From Clostridia bacterium (GTDB taxonomy: Bacteria; Bacillota; Clostridia; Christensenellales; Borkfalkiaceae), in contig JAFTKX010000018.1 in assembly GCA_017453045.1 (NCBI GenBank), positions 1 through 49,474 on the forward strand: a stretch of DNA of 49,474 nt, written 5' to 3'. Below the pieces are notes generated by a model that had not been told where the DNA came from, ran no database searches, and saw only the letters and a list, made by a program, of their open reading frames with translations. Made by a program: the position numbers and the translations under genes. This document shows, piece after piece, positions 33,348 through 41,971 of this stretch (position 1 is the first letter of the stretch; each line of letters opens with the position of its first letter).

Positions 33348-35918
33348 TTAATTTTTTCTAAAAAGATACTTAAATTCAAAAAATAGTACGGTTACAAGCG
33401 CCGAAAACGAAGCCAAAATAACTGCGACGGCTTTTAAGATATCCGCGCTACTTGACGAAACTATACAATCGCTATCAATATAACCGACTCCGTCGCCATA
33501 TTTAATAAGGAGAGTATTTCCGCGTTTTAAAACGGTAACTTTCGTCTTTTTAGCGATAGTTCCTATCGTCTGTCCTTGGTCGTCAAAGACGGTAACACCG
33601 CCTTTTTTATAAACGTAAACGTCGCTAATTTCGGTGTCTCCGCTTTCGCTTACTAAATTTTCAACTAAAAACGTCTGTGGAATATATCCTGTAATTTCGC
33701 CGTTTGAAACTACGAAATAGTCAACTTGGTTAAAGTTTATTTGACTTACGATTTCAACCCTATCTCCAAATGAAATTTGCGATGAAGTTATTTTAAACTC
33801 GTCTTGCAAAACGGGAAGATTGTAAACGTTAAAATCAACTACGGCGTAAAGGGTTTTTTCCATAGGCTCGCAAGTTTTTGGCGAAGATAAAATATCTGAA
33901 CTACGCGCGACTGCAACTAAACCGTCTTTAATAAGTAAGGAATACTTGTCGTCTAAACGAATAACGGCGTAATCGGTTTGGTTTGATTTTGCTTCCGAAT
34001 AACCTAAAAATTCAAAATATTCGCCGTTTAAGAGGGTGGAGTTTACTTTAAAAAGTTTCGCCCCGTCTTTAACGTTTACGAAAGATTGCGCAGAGTTATA
34101 GTCAAGGGTTAAATTGCTTGGGATATCAATAGTATGCGGAGTTGAAATATTTAATTCCGCGTCAGTCGAAGATTTTAAAATAAGACCTTCAAAAATAAAG
34201 TACGCCGTTTGGGAGTTGCAAGATAAACACATTGATTTAGCAGGGTTTATCGAGCCTAAATTTGAAGACGTTTCAAGCGTTTTGCTTGTAATTTGCCCTT
34301 CTTCAATAATATCAATCATATTGTTTTCGTAAAGGGCGTAAAGTTTACCGTCGAAATCGGTTTGAAGATTTAAAATCTTTGAACTTATTTGACTTTTAGT
34401 AATAAATTTAACTTGGTTGCCGTCGTAAGAGTAAAACTCGTAGTAGTTGTCGTTTTCAGCGCAGTAGTAAACAGTTCCAAAAACGTCGGCTACTATTTGT
34501 ACGGCAGAGCCTACTTGCGTAGTTTCAAAAACGACTTTTTCAACTGTAAATTCGTCGGTTCTTACGTCGATTTTACAAACGTACGGATGGTTTAAACTTT
34601 CGTAAGTTTTATTGTAAACTACGTAGAATATTCCTTCAGAGAAACTAACGTCAACGACCTTATCTTCGTTTGGTAAACTGTGCGACGAAGCGTCGGATAT
34701 TTCAAATTCTATTCCGTCGCTACCGATAGGCGTTATTTTGCATACGTTTATAACGTTGCCCACGGTGTAACAAACGTAGCCGTTTCCAACCGAAAAAGCG
34801 TCTATTTTAGAAGTTGATAAATTTATTCTCGCGTAGTTTTGCTCGTTTTTTGAAACGTCGTTTATAACGACGATTCTACCGTCGTCTAAAGCGTAAATTA
34901 CGTCTTTGTCAACGACTATATCTTTAGCCCCCGAAGTTAGTCTGTTTACGGCGCAAGAGTTGGTCGTAATTGCAAATTCGGTAAAAGAGTTCGAGTTTGT
35001 AAGGTCGATTTCTTGAACTGCGTTAATTTGATTGTCCACTACCCAAAGTCTATCGCCGAGAAGACAAATTCCTTGCGGATTGTAAATCGCTCCAAGGTCG
35101 CCTTTATCGTCGGTTGAAACGGTTTTTACGGTAGTTTTTGTCTTCGTTATAGAGTTTATAGCGTAAATTCCGCTTGCGCAAGAGTAGTAAACGGTGTCGC
35201 CGTTTTCCGATTCGGTAAGCATTCTAACGTTATGGGCTTCGCTGTCGAAAACCGAAATTTCCGTTCCGTCCCAAACGAAAATGCCGTCTTGACTGCTTTT
35301 TGAGAAATAAACTTTATTATTAGAAAGTAATAATTTGGTTACGTCCGTTTGAGCGGTTTTGGCAAGTTCGGTTACTTTGAGTTTTCCGAATCCGTCTTTT
35401 TCAAGTTGGTATAAATAAACGTTATCCGTCGTCGTGCATACGATTTTGTTTTCGTAAACCGAAAACGACGACGTGCTAGTTAATACGGGAATTGCGCTCT
35501 CGCAAGCGATTTGCTCTGCGGTAGGCGGAGTCCATCCAACCGTGTCAAAATCCGTAATATCCAAAGCCCAAACAACCGATTCGTATAAATAAAGCAAATA
35601 GTTTTCGTATCGCTGAAGGGTAGTAACGGGCGAGTCGTCAACGTTTACAAGTTCTATTTTAGAAAACTTCTCGTTTTTGTAAATTACGATAGAATTCTTT
35701 TGTGAAATCGCAACGAATTCTTCCGTTTGATCTTGATATCTGCAAATGGCGAACGGATCTTCAAGTTTGTAATATTGCAAATAACTCGTAGGTAAAAATA
35801 TGTCCGTTTGAACGGTGTCGCCCGTTTTGTGGGAGGCTTTAGCGTCAATTTTTATAAAACACGGAAAAATAAAGCATATCGCAAGTATCGTTAAAATTAA
35901 AATGCCAAACTTTTTCAT
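33348..35918 (-). CDS. Large exported beta-propeller protein with SH3-like domains and C-terminal anchor
   Basis: 856 residues. Signal peptide (FGILILTILAICFIFPCFI), then about 600 residues of repeated four-stranded units (RLWVVDNQINAVQEIDL, VIYALDDGRIVVINDVS, KVYFSKSSQDGIFVW) that look like two beta-propellers of the NHL/WD type. Residues about 690-820 contain two bacterial SH3-like domains (ITSSQISFGDRVEIVSQI; KKTKVTVLKRGNTLLIKYGD). The end is a membrane helix (ILKAVAVILASFSALVTVLFF) plus EFKYLFRKN. Probably a cell-wall-facing sensor or binding protein; no enzyme motif. The same SH3-plus-membrane design recurs in the gene at 36804. Promoter TTGTCT-18-TATAAT; AAAGGAGG ribosome site. Confidence 0.72.
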   Translation of the reverse strand: MKKFGILILTILAICFIFPCFIKIDAKASHKTGDTVQTDIFLPTSYLQYYKLEDPFAICRYQDQTEEFVAISQKNSIVIYKNEKFSKIELVNVDDSPVTTLQRYENYLLYLYESVVWALDITDFDTVGWTPPTAEQIACESAIPVLTSTSSFSVYENKIVCTTTDNVYLYQLEKDGFGKLKVTELAKTAQTDVTKLLLSNNKVYFSKSSQDGIFVWDGTEISVFDSEAHNVRMLTESENGDTVYYSCASGIYAINSITKTKTTVKTVSTDDKGDLGAIYNPQGICLLGDRLWVVDNQINAVQEIDLTNSNSFTEFAITTNSCAVNRLTSGAKDIVVDKDVIYALDDGRIVVINDVSKNEQNYARINLSTSKIDAFSVGNGYVCYTVGNVINVCKITPIGSDGIEFEISDASSHSLPNEDKVVDVSFSEGIFYVVYNKTYESLNHPYVCKIDVRTDEFTVEKVVFETTQVGSAVQIVADVFGTVYYCAENDNYYEFYSYDGNQVKFITKSQISSKILNLQTDFDGKLYALYENNMIDIIEEGQITSKTLETSSNLGSINPAKSMCLSCNSQTAYFIFEGLILKSSTDAELNISTPHTIDIPSNLTLDYNSAQSFVNVKDGAKLFKVNSTLLNGEYFEFLGYSEAKSNQTDYAVIRLDDKYSLLIKDGLVAVARSSDILSSPKTCEPMEKTLYAVVDFNVYNLPVLQDEFKITSSQISFGDRVEIVSQINFNQVDYFVVSNGEITGYIPQTFLVENLVSESGDTEISDVYVYKKGGVTVFDDQGQTIGTIAKKTKVTVLKRGNTLLIKYGDGVGYIDSDCIVSSSSADILKAVAVILASFSALVTVLFFEFKYLFRKN

Positions 35919-35956
35919 AAAGCCTCCTTTTTTTGATAATAATATATACTTTAATT

Positions 35957-35986
35957 ATTATAACACATATATTGACAAAAAGACAA
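35957..35986 (-). promoter_or_regulatory. Promoter of the propeller-SH3 gene
   Basis: Minus strand TTGTCT (35981-35986), 18-nt spacer, TATAAT (35957-35962). Confidence 0.75.
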
Positions 35987-36014
35987 CTTATTTGACAAAT
36001 TAAAACAAAATAAT

Positions 36015-36045
36015 TTACGCCTGACCTTTTAAACAAGACAGGCGT
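36015..36045. terminator. Hairpin in the intergenic region before the phage module
   Basis: Stem ACGCCTG / CAGGCGT with a 15-nt loop, then TTTGTCTT on the plus strand. It may insulate the phage module from upstream. Bases 36046-36158 are A/T-rich with nothing else recognised. Confidence 0.5.
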
Positions 36046-36158
36046 TTGTCTTATATTGTAAAGTATTATAAAAACGAACAAATGTTTGCAAAATTGCAAA
36101 AATAAGAAGAATAAAAAAATTTTTTCAAAAAAATCGAAAAAAGTTGGTATGGAAACTC

Positions 36159-36187
36159 TTGATTTTTCAAAATTTTGGGTTTACAAT
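36159..36187 (+). promoter_or_regulatory. Promoter at the head of the phage module
   Basis: TTGATT (36159-36164), 17-nt spacer, TACAAT (36182-36187). The gene's ribosome site AAAGGAGGTG (36250-36259) is almost the full anti-Shine-Dalgarno complement. Confidence 0.65.
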
Positions 36188-36267
36188 GCGGGCGTCTTTG
36201 GCAAACGGACGGTTTTCCGCTTTGAAAAAAGTATTGACTTTGGCGTAAAAAAAGGAGGTGCAAAATT

Positions 36268-36792
36268 ATGTATGCTTATGAAAAAACGATTTTAGAAACG
36301 TACGGTCAAACGGAGGCTTTTATTAAAAGCACGCGCTTGGCAATAAAAAGGGGAGCGCTTGCAAGTTATTATTCTCGTAAGCCCGTAGAACAACTGGCTG
36401 ACGAGATAATTAAACTCAAACTTCAACTTGAAGAAATTGAAGCCCTGAAAAACGCAATCGACGAATCTCTTTTAGAAATAAAACCCTGCTATTCGTATTT
36501 CTTAAAGGTTCGATACGGCATTTTAGACGGTAAAGATTTATCGGTTGAAAAAGATTCTCATTATTATAGGATGGTTGCCTACGCGCTGGGCAAATTCGTT
36601 TCAAGTATGAGAAAAAGGGGTTATTCGGGAGAAGTTTTAAATCGCACGTTTCAAAATTACGTTTATCTACAAAGCGCGTACAAACAAATTTCTAATTTTG
36701 AAACTAAAGTTAAAAGTTGCGGTAATCTAAAACACGGTGGGACAAGCCTTAAAAACAAAAAAATTAAAAAGGAAGGTTTTAAAAAGTTTTAG
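36268..36792 (+). CDS. Phage-module protein, 174 aa (possible small terminase or regulator)
   Basis: First gene of the phage module with a very strong ribosome site. Mostly helical: a long coiled helix with LADEIIKLKLQLEEIEALK, then SYFLKVRYGILDGKDL, then HYYRMVAYALGKFVSSMRKR, which could be a helix-turn-helix. The lysine-rich tail (KNKKIKKEGFKKF) suggests nucleic-acid binding. I do not recognise the family. By position ahead of terL it could be the small terminase subunit or a late-gene regulator (compare the P22 small terminase, 162 residues); both are inference. Confidence 0.5.
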   Translation: MYAYEKTILETYGQTEAFIKSTRLAIKRGALASYYSRKPVEQLADEIIKLKLQLEEIEALKNAIDESLLEIKPCYSYFLKVRYGILDGKDLSVEKDSHYYRMVAYALGKFVSSMRKRGYSGEVLNRTFQNYVYLQSAYKQISNFETKVKSCGNLKHGGTSLKNKKIKKEGFKKF

Positions 36793-36803
36793 GGGTAGAA
36801 GAA

Positions 36804-37541
36804 CTATTCGTCGTCCCACTCGCTGTCGGTTACCACTTCGTCTTTGGCTTTTTTTTGAGAGGGCTTAAACAAAAGATAAACGATACTTATCGCGACGATT
36901 GAAACGGCAATTATAACGACTAATTGAAGGGCGTTGCCAAATCCGTTTTCTTCTACGCTTTCGCTAACGGTTTCGGAAGAAGAATCAATAATTTCTTCTT
37001 CCTTTTCTATGGGCAAAAACGGAATTTCAAAGTTTGAAATACAAGAAGAAAGAACGTATCCGACGTACTCGTCCCCCGAAAGAGTGTTGACAAAGCCGTA
37101 AACGTAGGTTTTTCCGTCGTTTTTTTCAATAATGCCGTAATAGTCAACCGTGCTACCTTGCGTTAATGTTTGCGATAAGGTAAGGTCTGTGTCGGTGTAT
37201 AAAAGGCAGTTTTGATTTACAGTAAAGGTTACGGACGGAAACAAAACTTGCGGAGTATAGTCAACGACGAACAGGTCTTCAGTCGAAACGTAGCCTTTTG
37301 CCGACGGAATAGTGGGGTCGTTGCTTTTATATTCGACTTTTGCAGACGAGTGGCTTATGCTAATTACTTTTACAAAGTAACCTACGGGCAGTTCAAACCA
37401 CTTTAGAGTAAGGGTTGAATCTATGTATAAATAAACGCCTTCGTCGGTTATTTGCGAGTATCTAACGTCTTCGGCGCTAGCCGAAATTTGCGGAACTGAA
37501 ATTGCTAAAAGTAGCGCGAGCGCTAAAATAAATTTTTTCAT
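36804..37541 (-). CDS. Exported SH3-domain membrane protein on the opposite strand inside the phage module
   Basis: 245 residues. Signal peptide (FILALALLLAISVPQISASA), two SH3-like units (KWFELPVGYFVKVISISHSS; LTQGSTVDYYGIIEKNDGKT), a serine/glutamate-rich linker, one membrane helix (LQLVVIIAVSIVAISIVYLLF) and a charged cytoplasmic tail ending SEWDDE. It resembles a short version of the 33348 product without the propeller. Its orientation and host-like signals say it is not a phage structural gene. TATAAT lies 7 nt before the ATG with no ribosome site, so it may be leaderless. Role unknown; perhaps wall binding. Confidence 0.65.
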   Translation of the reverse strand: MKKFILALALLLAISVPQISASAEDVRYSQITDEGVYLYIDSTLTLKWFELPVGYFVKVISISHSSAKVEYKSNDPTIPSAKGYVSTEDLFVVDYTPQVLFPSVTFTVNQNCLLYTDTDLTLSQTLTQGSTVDYYGIIEKNDGKTYVYGFVNTLSGDEYVGYVLSSCISNFEIPFLPIEKEEEIIDSSSETVSESVEENGFGNALQLVVIIAVSIVAISIVYLLFKPSQKKAKDEVVTDSEWDDE

Positions 37542-37548
37542 ATCGCAA

Positions 37549-37554
37549 ATTATA
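37549..37554 (-). promoter_or_regulatory. -10 box adjacent to start codon
   Basis: Minus strand TATAAT 7 nt upstream of ATG 37541. No good -35 was found, so the promoter may rely on another element or be weak. Confidence 0.5.
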
Positions 37555-37614
37555 CAATAGCCGAAAAATCTAAAAGTTAAAGAATAAGTAGAAAAAGGGG
37601 AGTGTTTGTCGATT

Positions 37615-39036
37615 ATGACTCAAAAAGAGTGCCTTGAAAAACTCGCTCTTATTGAAAGAGAAATCAAAAGGCGGAAAGAAAGCCCGTTATTTAAGTATAA
37701 CACGGGCGAGATTATTCATCAAAAACAGGTTGCGTTTCACAAGTGCCAAAAGCGAAACCGATGGGTTTTCGGGGGTAACCGTAGCGGAAAAACCGAGTGT
37801 GGAGCGGTTGAAAGTATTTATATGGCAAGGGGAAATCATCCGTATAGGCAAAACCGAAAAGACGTTTTCGGTTGGGTAGTTTCACTCTCTCGCGAAGTTC
37901 AACGCGACGTTGCGCAAAGTAAAATACTCAAGTATTTACCAAAAGAGTGGATTGTTGAAATAATTATGAGTTCGGGCAGAAAGGATAGCCCCGAAAGCGG
38001 AATTATCGACCAAATAAAAATAAAGAACGTTTTTGGCGGAATTTCAACGATAGGCTTTAAAAGTTGCGATCAGGGCAGGGAGAAATTTCAAGGCAGTTCG
38101 CTTGATTTCGTTTGGTTTGACGAAGAACCGCCCGAAGACGTTTATAGAGAGTGCAAGATGAGAGTTATAGATAAACGCGGAGATATTTTTGGAACTATGA
38201 CTCCGCTAAAAGGTCTTACTTTCGTCTACGACGAAATCTATTTAAACAGGGCGAATTCCAAAGACGTGTGGTACGAGTTTATGGAGTGGTCGGACAACCC
38301 CTATCTTGCAAAGGACGAGATTGAAGGGCTTACTCAAACTCTATCCGAAAAAGAACTTGACGCAAGGCGGTTTGGTAGATTTTCCGACGAGTCGGGGTTG
38401 GTTTATTCCGAATTCGACGAAAATAGGCACGTTATAGAGCCGTTTTCCTTTCCTTTCGACTGGCAAAACTGCATTTCAATAGACCCGGGTCTTAACAATC
38501 CGCTCGCGTGCCATTGGTACTGCGTCGACTACGACGACGTCGTGTACGTGGTAGCCGAGCATTTCACGGCGAAAAAAGACGTCGCTTGGCACAGTCAAAG
38601 AATAAAGGATATAAGCGAGCAAATAGGTTGGCGAAAAGACGGAAAAGGCAGGCTTACCGCAATAATCGACTCCGCAGCAAACCAAAAGACGCTCGCGTCC
38701 GTAAAAAGCGTTACCGAACTTTTTTACGAACACGGAATACTTGCAAATCCAAACGTAAATAAAGATTTGTTTTCGGGAATAGCGAGAGTAAAAGAATACT
38801 TTAAAAACGATAAAATATTCATCTTTAAAACGTGTGTGAATTTAATTCGCGAACTAAAAACTTATAGGTGGGGAAAGGGGGATTTACCTATAAAGCGAGA
38901 CGATCATTGCGTGGACGAGTTGAGATATTTTATTATGACTAGACCTACTGGCGAAAAGCCTAAAAGCGCGCAGTCCGAAATTGCCAAAGACAAACAAAGA
39001 CTTGCAAAAAGGCTTAGGAGGTCGAAAGGTTTGTAA
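37615..39036 (+). CDS. Phage terminase large subunit (TerL)
   Basis: 473 residues from ATG 37615; a TTG at 37606 lies too close (3 nt) to GGGGAG. Walker A FGGNRSGKT (residues about 52-60), Walker B LDFVWFDEEPP, coupling motif GTMTPLKG. The nuclease domain starts SIDPGLNNP and has a later acidic residue in IDSAANQKT and DDHCVDELRYF. The packaging motor cuts and pumps DNA into the procapsid. Size is close to P22 gp2 (499). Followed at 19 nt by a small gene and then portal. Intact, without stops or frame breaks. Confidence 0.93.
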   Translation: MTQKECLEKLALIEREIKRRKESPLFKYNTGEIIHQKQVAFHKCQKRNRWVFGGNRSGKTECGAVESIYMARGNHPYRQNRKDVFGWVVSLSREVQRDVAQSKILKYLPKEWIVEIIMSSGRKDSPESGIIDQIKIKNVFGGISTIGFKSCDQGREKFQGSSLDFVWFDEEPPEDVYRECKMRVIDKRGDIFGTMTPLKGLTFVYDEIYLNRANSKDVWYEFMEWSDNPYLAKDEIEGLTQTLSEKELDARRFGRFSDESGLVYSEFDENRHVIEPFSFPFDWQNCISIDPGLNNPLACHWYCVDYDDVVYVVAEHFTAKKDVAWHSQRIKDISEQIGWRKDGKGRLTAIIDSAANQKTLASVKSVTELFYEHGILANPNVNKDLFSGIARVKEYFKNDKIFIFKTCVNLIRELKTYRWGKGDLPIKRDDHCVDELRYFIMTRPTGEKPKSAQSEIAKDKQRLAKRLRRSKGL

Positions 39037-39054
39037 CTAAACCGAAGAATTGAC

Positions 39055-39357
39055 GTGAATTCAAAGACGAAAAAAGAAATTACCGACGCGCTTAAAAAAA
39101 AGGCGGTGGGGTTTGATACTTTTGAGACGGTTGAAGAATTTGCCGAAAGCGACGGCGAGATAAGACTCGTCAAAAAAAAGGTTACCAAAAAGACCGTACC
39201 GCCCGACGTGTCAGCGGTAAAACTTCTTCTCGATATCGACGGCGAAAGTTCGCCTATAAGTTCGTTATCTGACGAAGAACTTGAAAAAGAAAGGGCAAAA
39301 CTTATTAAAATTTTGGAGGGAAAATTAAAAAATGAAAATCGAAAAATGCAAAATTAA
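39055..39357 (+). CDS. Small charged phage protein, 100 aa
   Basis: GTG start at 39055 with only a weak GAAG ribosome site, so the start is uncertain. Lysine/glutamate-rich, with ITDALKKKAVGFDTFE, then GEIRLVKKKVTKKTVPPDVSAVKLLLDI and a helical tail. From memory, small proteins with the pattern K-A-x-G-F...VPPD..A.K.LL sit beside terL in Clostridia phages, function unknown. It overlaps the next gene by 26 nt. Confidence 0.6.
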   Translation: MNSKTKKEITDALKKKAVGFDTFETVEEFAESDGEIRLVKKKVTKKTVPPDVSAVKLLLDIDGESSPISSLSDEELEKERAKLIKILEGKLKNENRKMQN

Positions 39358-39526
39358 AATTAAATGCGACGTTGGGGGTTGTCATAATATGGCGGATAAG
39401 TCGTTTAGTTTCGACGGCGTTACGACGCAGTTTAACTTATGCGACGACTGCCTAAATAAACTCGTAAAAAAAATAATGCAAGCAAAAGGGGGTAAAGGCG
39501 TTGAACAAAAAGCAAGTAAGCGATAG
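39332..39526 (+). CDS. Small zinc-ribbon-like protein, 64 aa
   Basis: ATG 39332 with GGAGGG about 11 nt upstream. Two cysteine pairs, CDVGGC and CDDC, about 25 residues apart around a strand pattern (SFSFDGVTTQFNL), fit a small Cys4 zinc ribbon. The lysine-rich C-terminus (KASKR) suggests nucleic-acid or capsid contact. It overlaps both neighbours (26 nt each), showing tight coupling between terL and portal. Function unknown. Confidence 0.6.
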   Translation: MKIEKCKIKIKCDVGGCHNMADKSFSFDGVTTQFNLCDDCLNKLVKKIMQAKGGKGVEQKASKR

Positions 39527-41351
39527 CCAAGAAAAGTTTTACGAAGACGTTGTAAAAAGCGTAACCGAAGATTTTTTAAAAAGGCAAAGCGAAAGAAGGT
39601 CGGTTGAAAGGCAATGGCAACTTAATCTTAACTATCTTTCGGGCAATCAATATTGCGAAATTTCGGCGAACGGCGAAGTTGAAGAAACGGAGAAATATTA
39701 TTTTTGGCAAAGCCGAAACGCATACAACCACATAGCGCCGGTAGTCGATACGAGAATTTCAAAACTTTCTCGTAATACCCCTATTATGAGCGTTAGAGCG
39801 CAAGGCGAAGAAGAAAGCGATATAAAAACTGCAAAACTCACTTCAGCCTTATTAAAGTCAGCCTATAGTCGCGTTAATTTAACGTCTACCATTGCAAAAG
39901 CAACGAAATGGAGCGAAGTTTGCGGAACGAGTTTCTATTTTATAGGATGGGACGAAAACGCTGGAAAGTGTTTGGGCGAGTACGAAGGTCAAAAGGTTTA
40001 CGAAGGGGATATTAGGGTTGAAGCCGTATCGCCTTTCGAGATTTTTCCCGATTCTATTTGCGCCGAAAATATCACCGAGTGTTCAAGCGTGATAAGGGCG
40101 AGAGCGGTGAGAGTTAGCGAAGTGTTTTCGCGTTACGGAGCGTCGATAAATGGGGCGGACGTAGACGTGTTCGCTCTTTCGCAAACGTCAACGCTTAATA
40201 TCGGCGAAAATCCAAACGTTTTGCACGACGGAGTAATTTTGATTGAAAAATACGAAAGACCAAGCGCGGAATTTCCCGACGGACGATATATCGTCGTCGC
40301 AGGCGATAAAATTCTTCATTACGGACCGCTACCGTACGTAAACGGTGTTGAAGGTAGGCGAGATTTTCCTTTCGTTCAGCAAAATTCAATCGACAAAGCG
40401 GGCAGTTTTTTCGCTACGTCTATAATCGAAAGAATTATTCCTGTTCAAAGAGCGTACAACGCCGTCAAAAATAGAAAGCAAGAGTTTTTAAATAGGCTTA
40501 CTATGGGCGTCGTGTCGGTTGAAGACGGTTCGGTGGACGTCGACGATTTGGCTGAAGACGGTTTATCGCCGGGCAAAATCGTCGTGTATAGGCAAGGAAC
40601 TCGTCCGCCGTCGGTAATAGGAACGGGCAGTATTCCTGCGGAACTTATTTATGAAGAAGAAAGGCTTTTAAACGAATTTATTTTAATAAGTGGCGTCAGC
40701 GAATTTTCAAGAACTGCAAACGTAGATTCCAACGTGTCGTCGGGGGTTGCTTTGCAACTTTTGATCGACCAAGAAGAAGCGAGAATGAGTTCTACCGGAG
40801 AAAACGTAAAAACTGCAATCAAAGAGATTGCAAAGCAAATGATAAGAGTTTTCAAACAGTTCGTAACGGACACGAGATTACTTCGCGTCGCGGGGGAATC
40901 AGGAAAGGTCGAACTGTACTATTTCAACTCGTCCGACCTTTCGTCAGACGACGTTGAATTTGATAGCGAAAACGGATTATCTTACACTCCTGCGCAAAAG
41001 AAAAACGCTGTTTATGAACTTATAGGCGCAGGTGTTCTAAACGACGACAGCGGAAAAATGAACAAGAGAACTAAAGCAAAAGTGCTTGAAATTCTCGGTT
41101 TCGGCTCGATGGACAACGCTTTAGATATAGAGAGTTTACACGTCGGCAAAGCCGAAAACGAAAACGTTTCTAATTTTGACCAAGATATTTCGGTTGACGA
41201 ATACGACGATCACGAAATTCACGTTGCCGAACACACGAGATATCTTTTGTCGGTAGAAAGCGAAAGGGTAAGAAAAGACCCTGTAAAAAAACAAAGGGCA
41301 ATCGAGCATTTAAGAGCGCATAAAAAGGCGCTTATCGGCTCGGCTCAATAA
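39501..41351 (+). CDS. Phage portal protein
   Basis: 616 residues, TTG start at 39501 with GGGGG upstream. Portal features: N-terminal helix with FLKRQSERRSVERQWQLNLN, YLSGNQY, FWQSRNAYNHIAPVVDTRIS and the core AVSPFEIFPDS; a long helical stem and crown region (PVQRAYNAVKNRKQEFLNRL), and the wing VSSGVALQLLIDQEEARMSS. Portals form the dodecameric DNA gate. The layout resembles the P22-like portal group (gp1, 725 aa) more than siphovirus portals. Confidence 0.88.
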   Translation: MNKKQVSDSQEKFYEDVVKSVTEDFLKRQSERRSVERQWQLNLNYLSGNQYCEISANGEVEETEKYYFWQSRNAYNHIAPVVDTRISKLSRNTPIMSVRAQGEEESDIKTAKLTSALLKSAYSRVNLTSTIAKATKWSEVCGTSFYFIGWDENAGKCLGEYEGQKVYEGDIRVEAVSPFEIFPDSICAENITECSSVIRARAVRVSEVFSRYGASINGADVDVFALSQTSTLNIGENPNVLHDGVILIEKYERPSAEFPDGRYIVVAGDKILHYGPLPYVNGVEGRRDFPFVQQNSIDKAGSFFATSIIERIIPVQRAYNAVKNRKQEFLNRLTMGVVSVEDGSVDVDDLAEDGLSPGKIVVYRQGTRPPSVIGTGSIPAELIYEEERLLNEFILISGVSEFSRTANVDSNVSSGVALQLLIDQEEARMSSTGENVKTAIKEIAKQMIRVFKQFVTDTRLLRVAGESGKVELYYFNSSDLSSDDVEFDSENGLSYTPAQKKNAVYELIGAGVLNDDSGKMNKRTKAKVLEILGFGSMDNALDIESLHVGKAENENVSNFDQDISVDEYDDHEIHVAEHTRYLLSVESERVRKDPVKKQRAIEHLRAHKKALIGSAQ

Positions 41352-41365
41352 AACGGAGGGTGGTT

Positions 41366-41965
41366 ATGAAGATTGAAAACGTAGAACTTGAAACGGTGGC
41401 ATCGCAACCTACGGTGGTAGAAAATGATTTGGGCGAAAGGGCTTTTAAACCGTTCGGCAAGTTCAAAGATGCGGAGTCGCTTCTAAAGGCTTACGAAAGT
41501 TTAGAGTCTGAATTTACACGGCGCAGTCAAAGACTCAAAGCAATCGAAGGGGAACTTTTAGCCCGTTCCGAAAAGGATAAAACGGAGCAAAAAGTAGTGG
41601 AAAAACCGTTGGATAACGGGGATATAAACGGGCAATATCTCCTATTCGACAAATACGCCGAAGAAATCCGTGAAGAAATTAAAGAAAACAAAACGGATAC
41701 GGCAAGCGCTTACATTAAAATTTTAGAGAGAGAACTCAAATGCGCTGAAAACAAACTTTCCGAGCAAAAACCTGTCGAAAAACAGGCTATCGGCGAAGAC
41801 TTTTCCGAGCGGATTATAAAAGAGTATCTCAAAAAAATCTTGGAAGCAAAGCCAAAGGCAAAACTATTCGGCGGTGTGGCGTTAGTCGCTCCACCGCAAA
41901 AACCGCAGACGATAGCCGAAGCGTCGGTTATCGCTAAAAATTACATTAAAATTAAAGGAGAATAA
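41366..41965 (+). CDS. Probable phage scaffolding protein
   Basis: 199 residues; ATG 41366 is 6 nt from GGAGG, while a GTG at 41360 overlaps the ribosome site. Highly charged and helical, with coiled-coil segments (KDAESLLKAYESLESEFTRR; KYAEEIREEIKENKTDTA) and a repetitive Lys/Glu pattern; ends with a basic stretch and AEASVIAKNYIKIKGE. Small acidic coiled-coil proteins located between portal and capsid are usually scaffolds that direct procapsid assembly. Assignment rests on position and composition. Confidence 0.72.
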   Translation: MKIENVELETVASQPTVVENDLGERAFKPFGKFKDAESLLKAYESLESEFTRRSQRLKAIEGELLARSEKDKTEQKVVEKPLDNGDINGQYLLFDKYAEEIREEIKENKTDTASAYIKILERELKCAENKLSEQKPVEKQAIGEDFSERIIKEYLKKILEAKPKAKLFGGVALVAPPQKPQTIAEASVIAKNYIKIKGE

Positions 41966-41971
41966 AAATTT

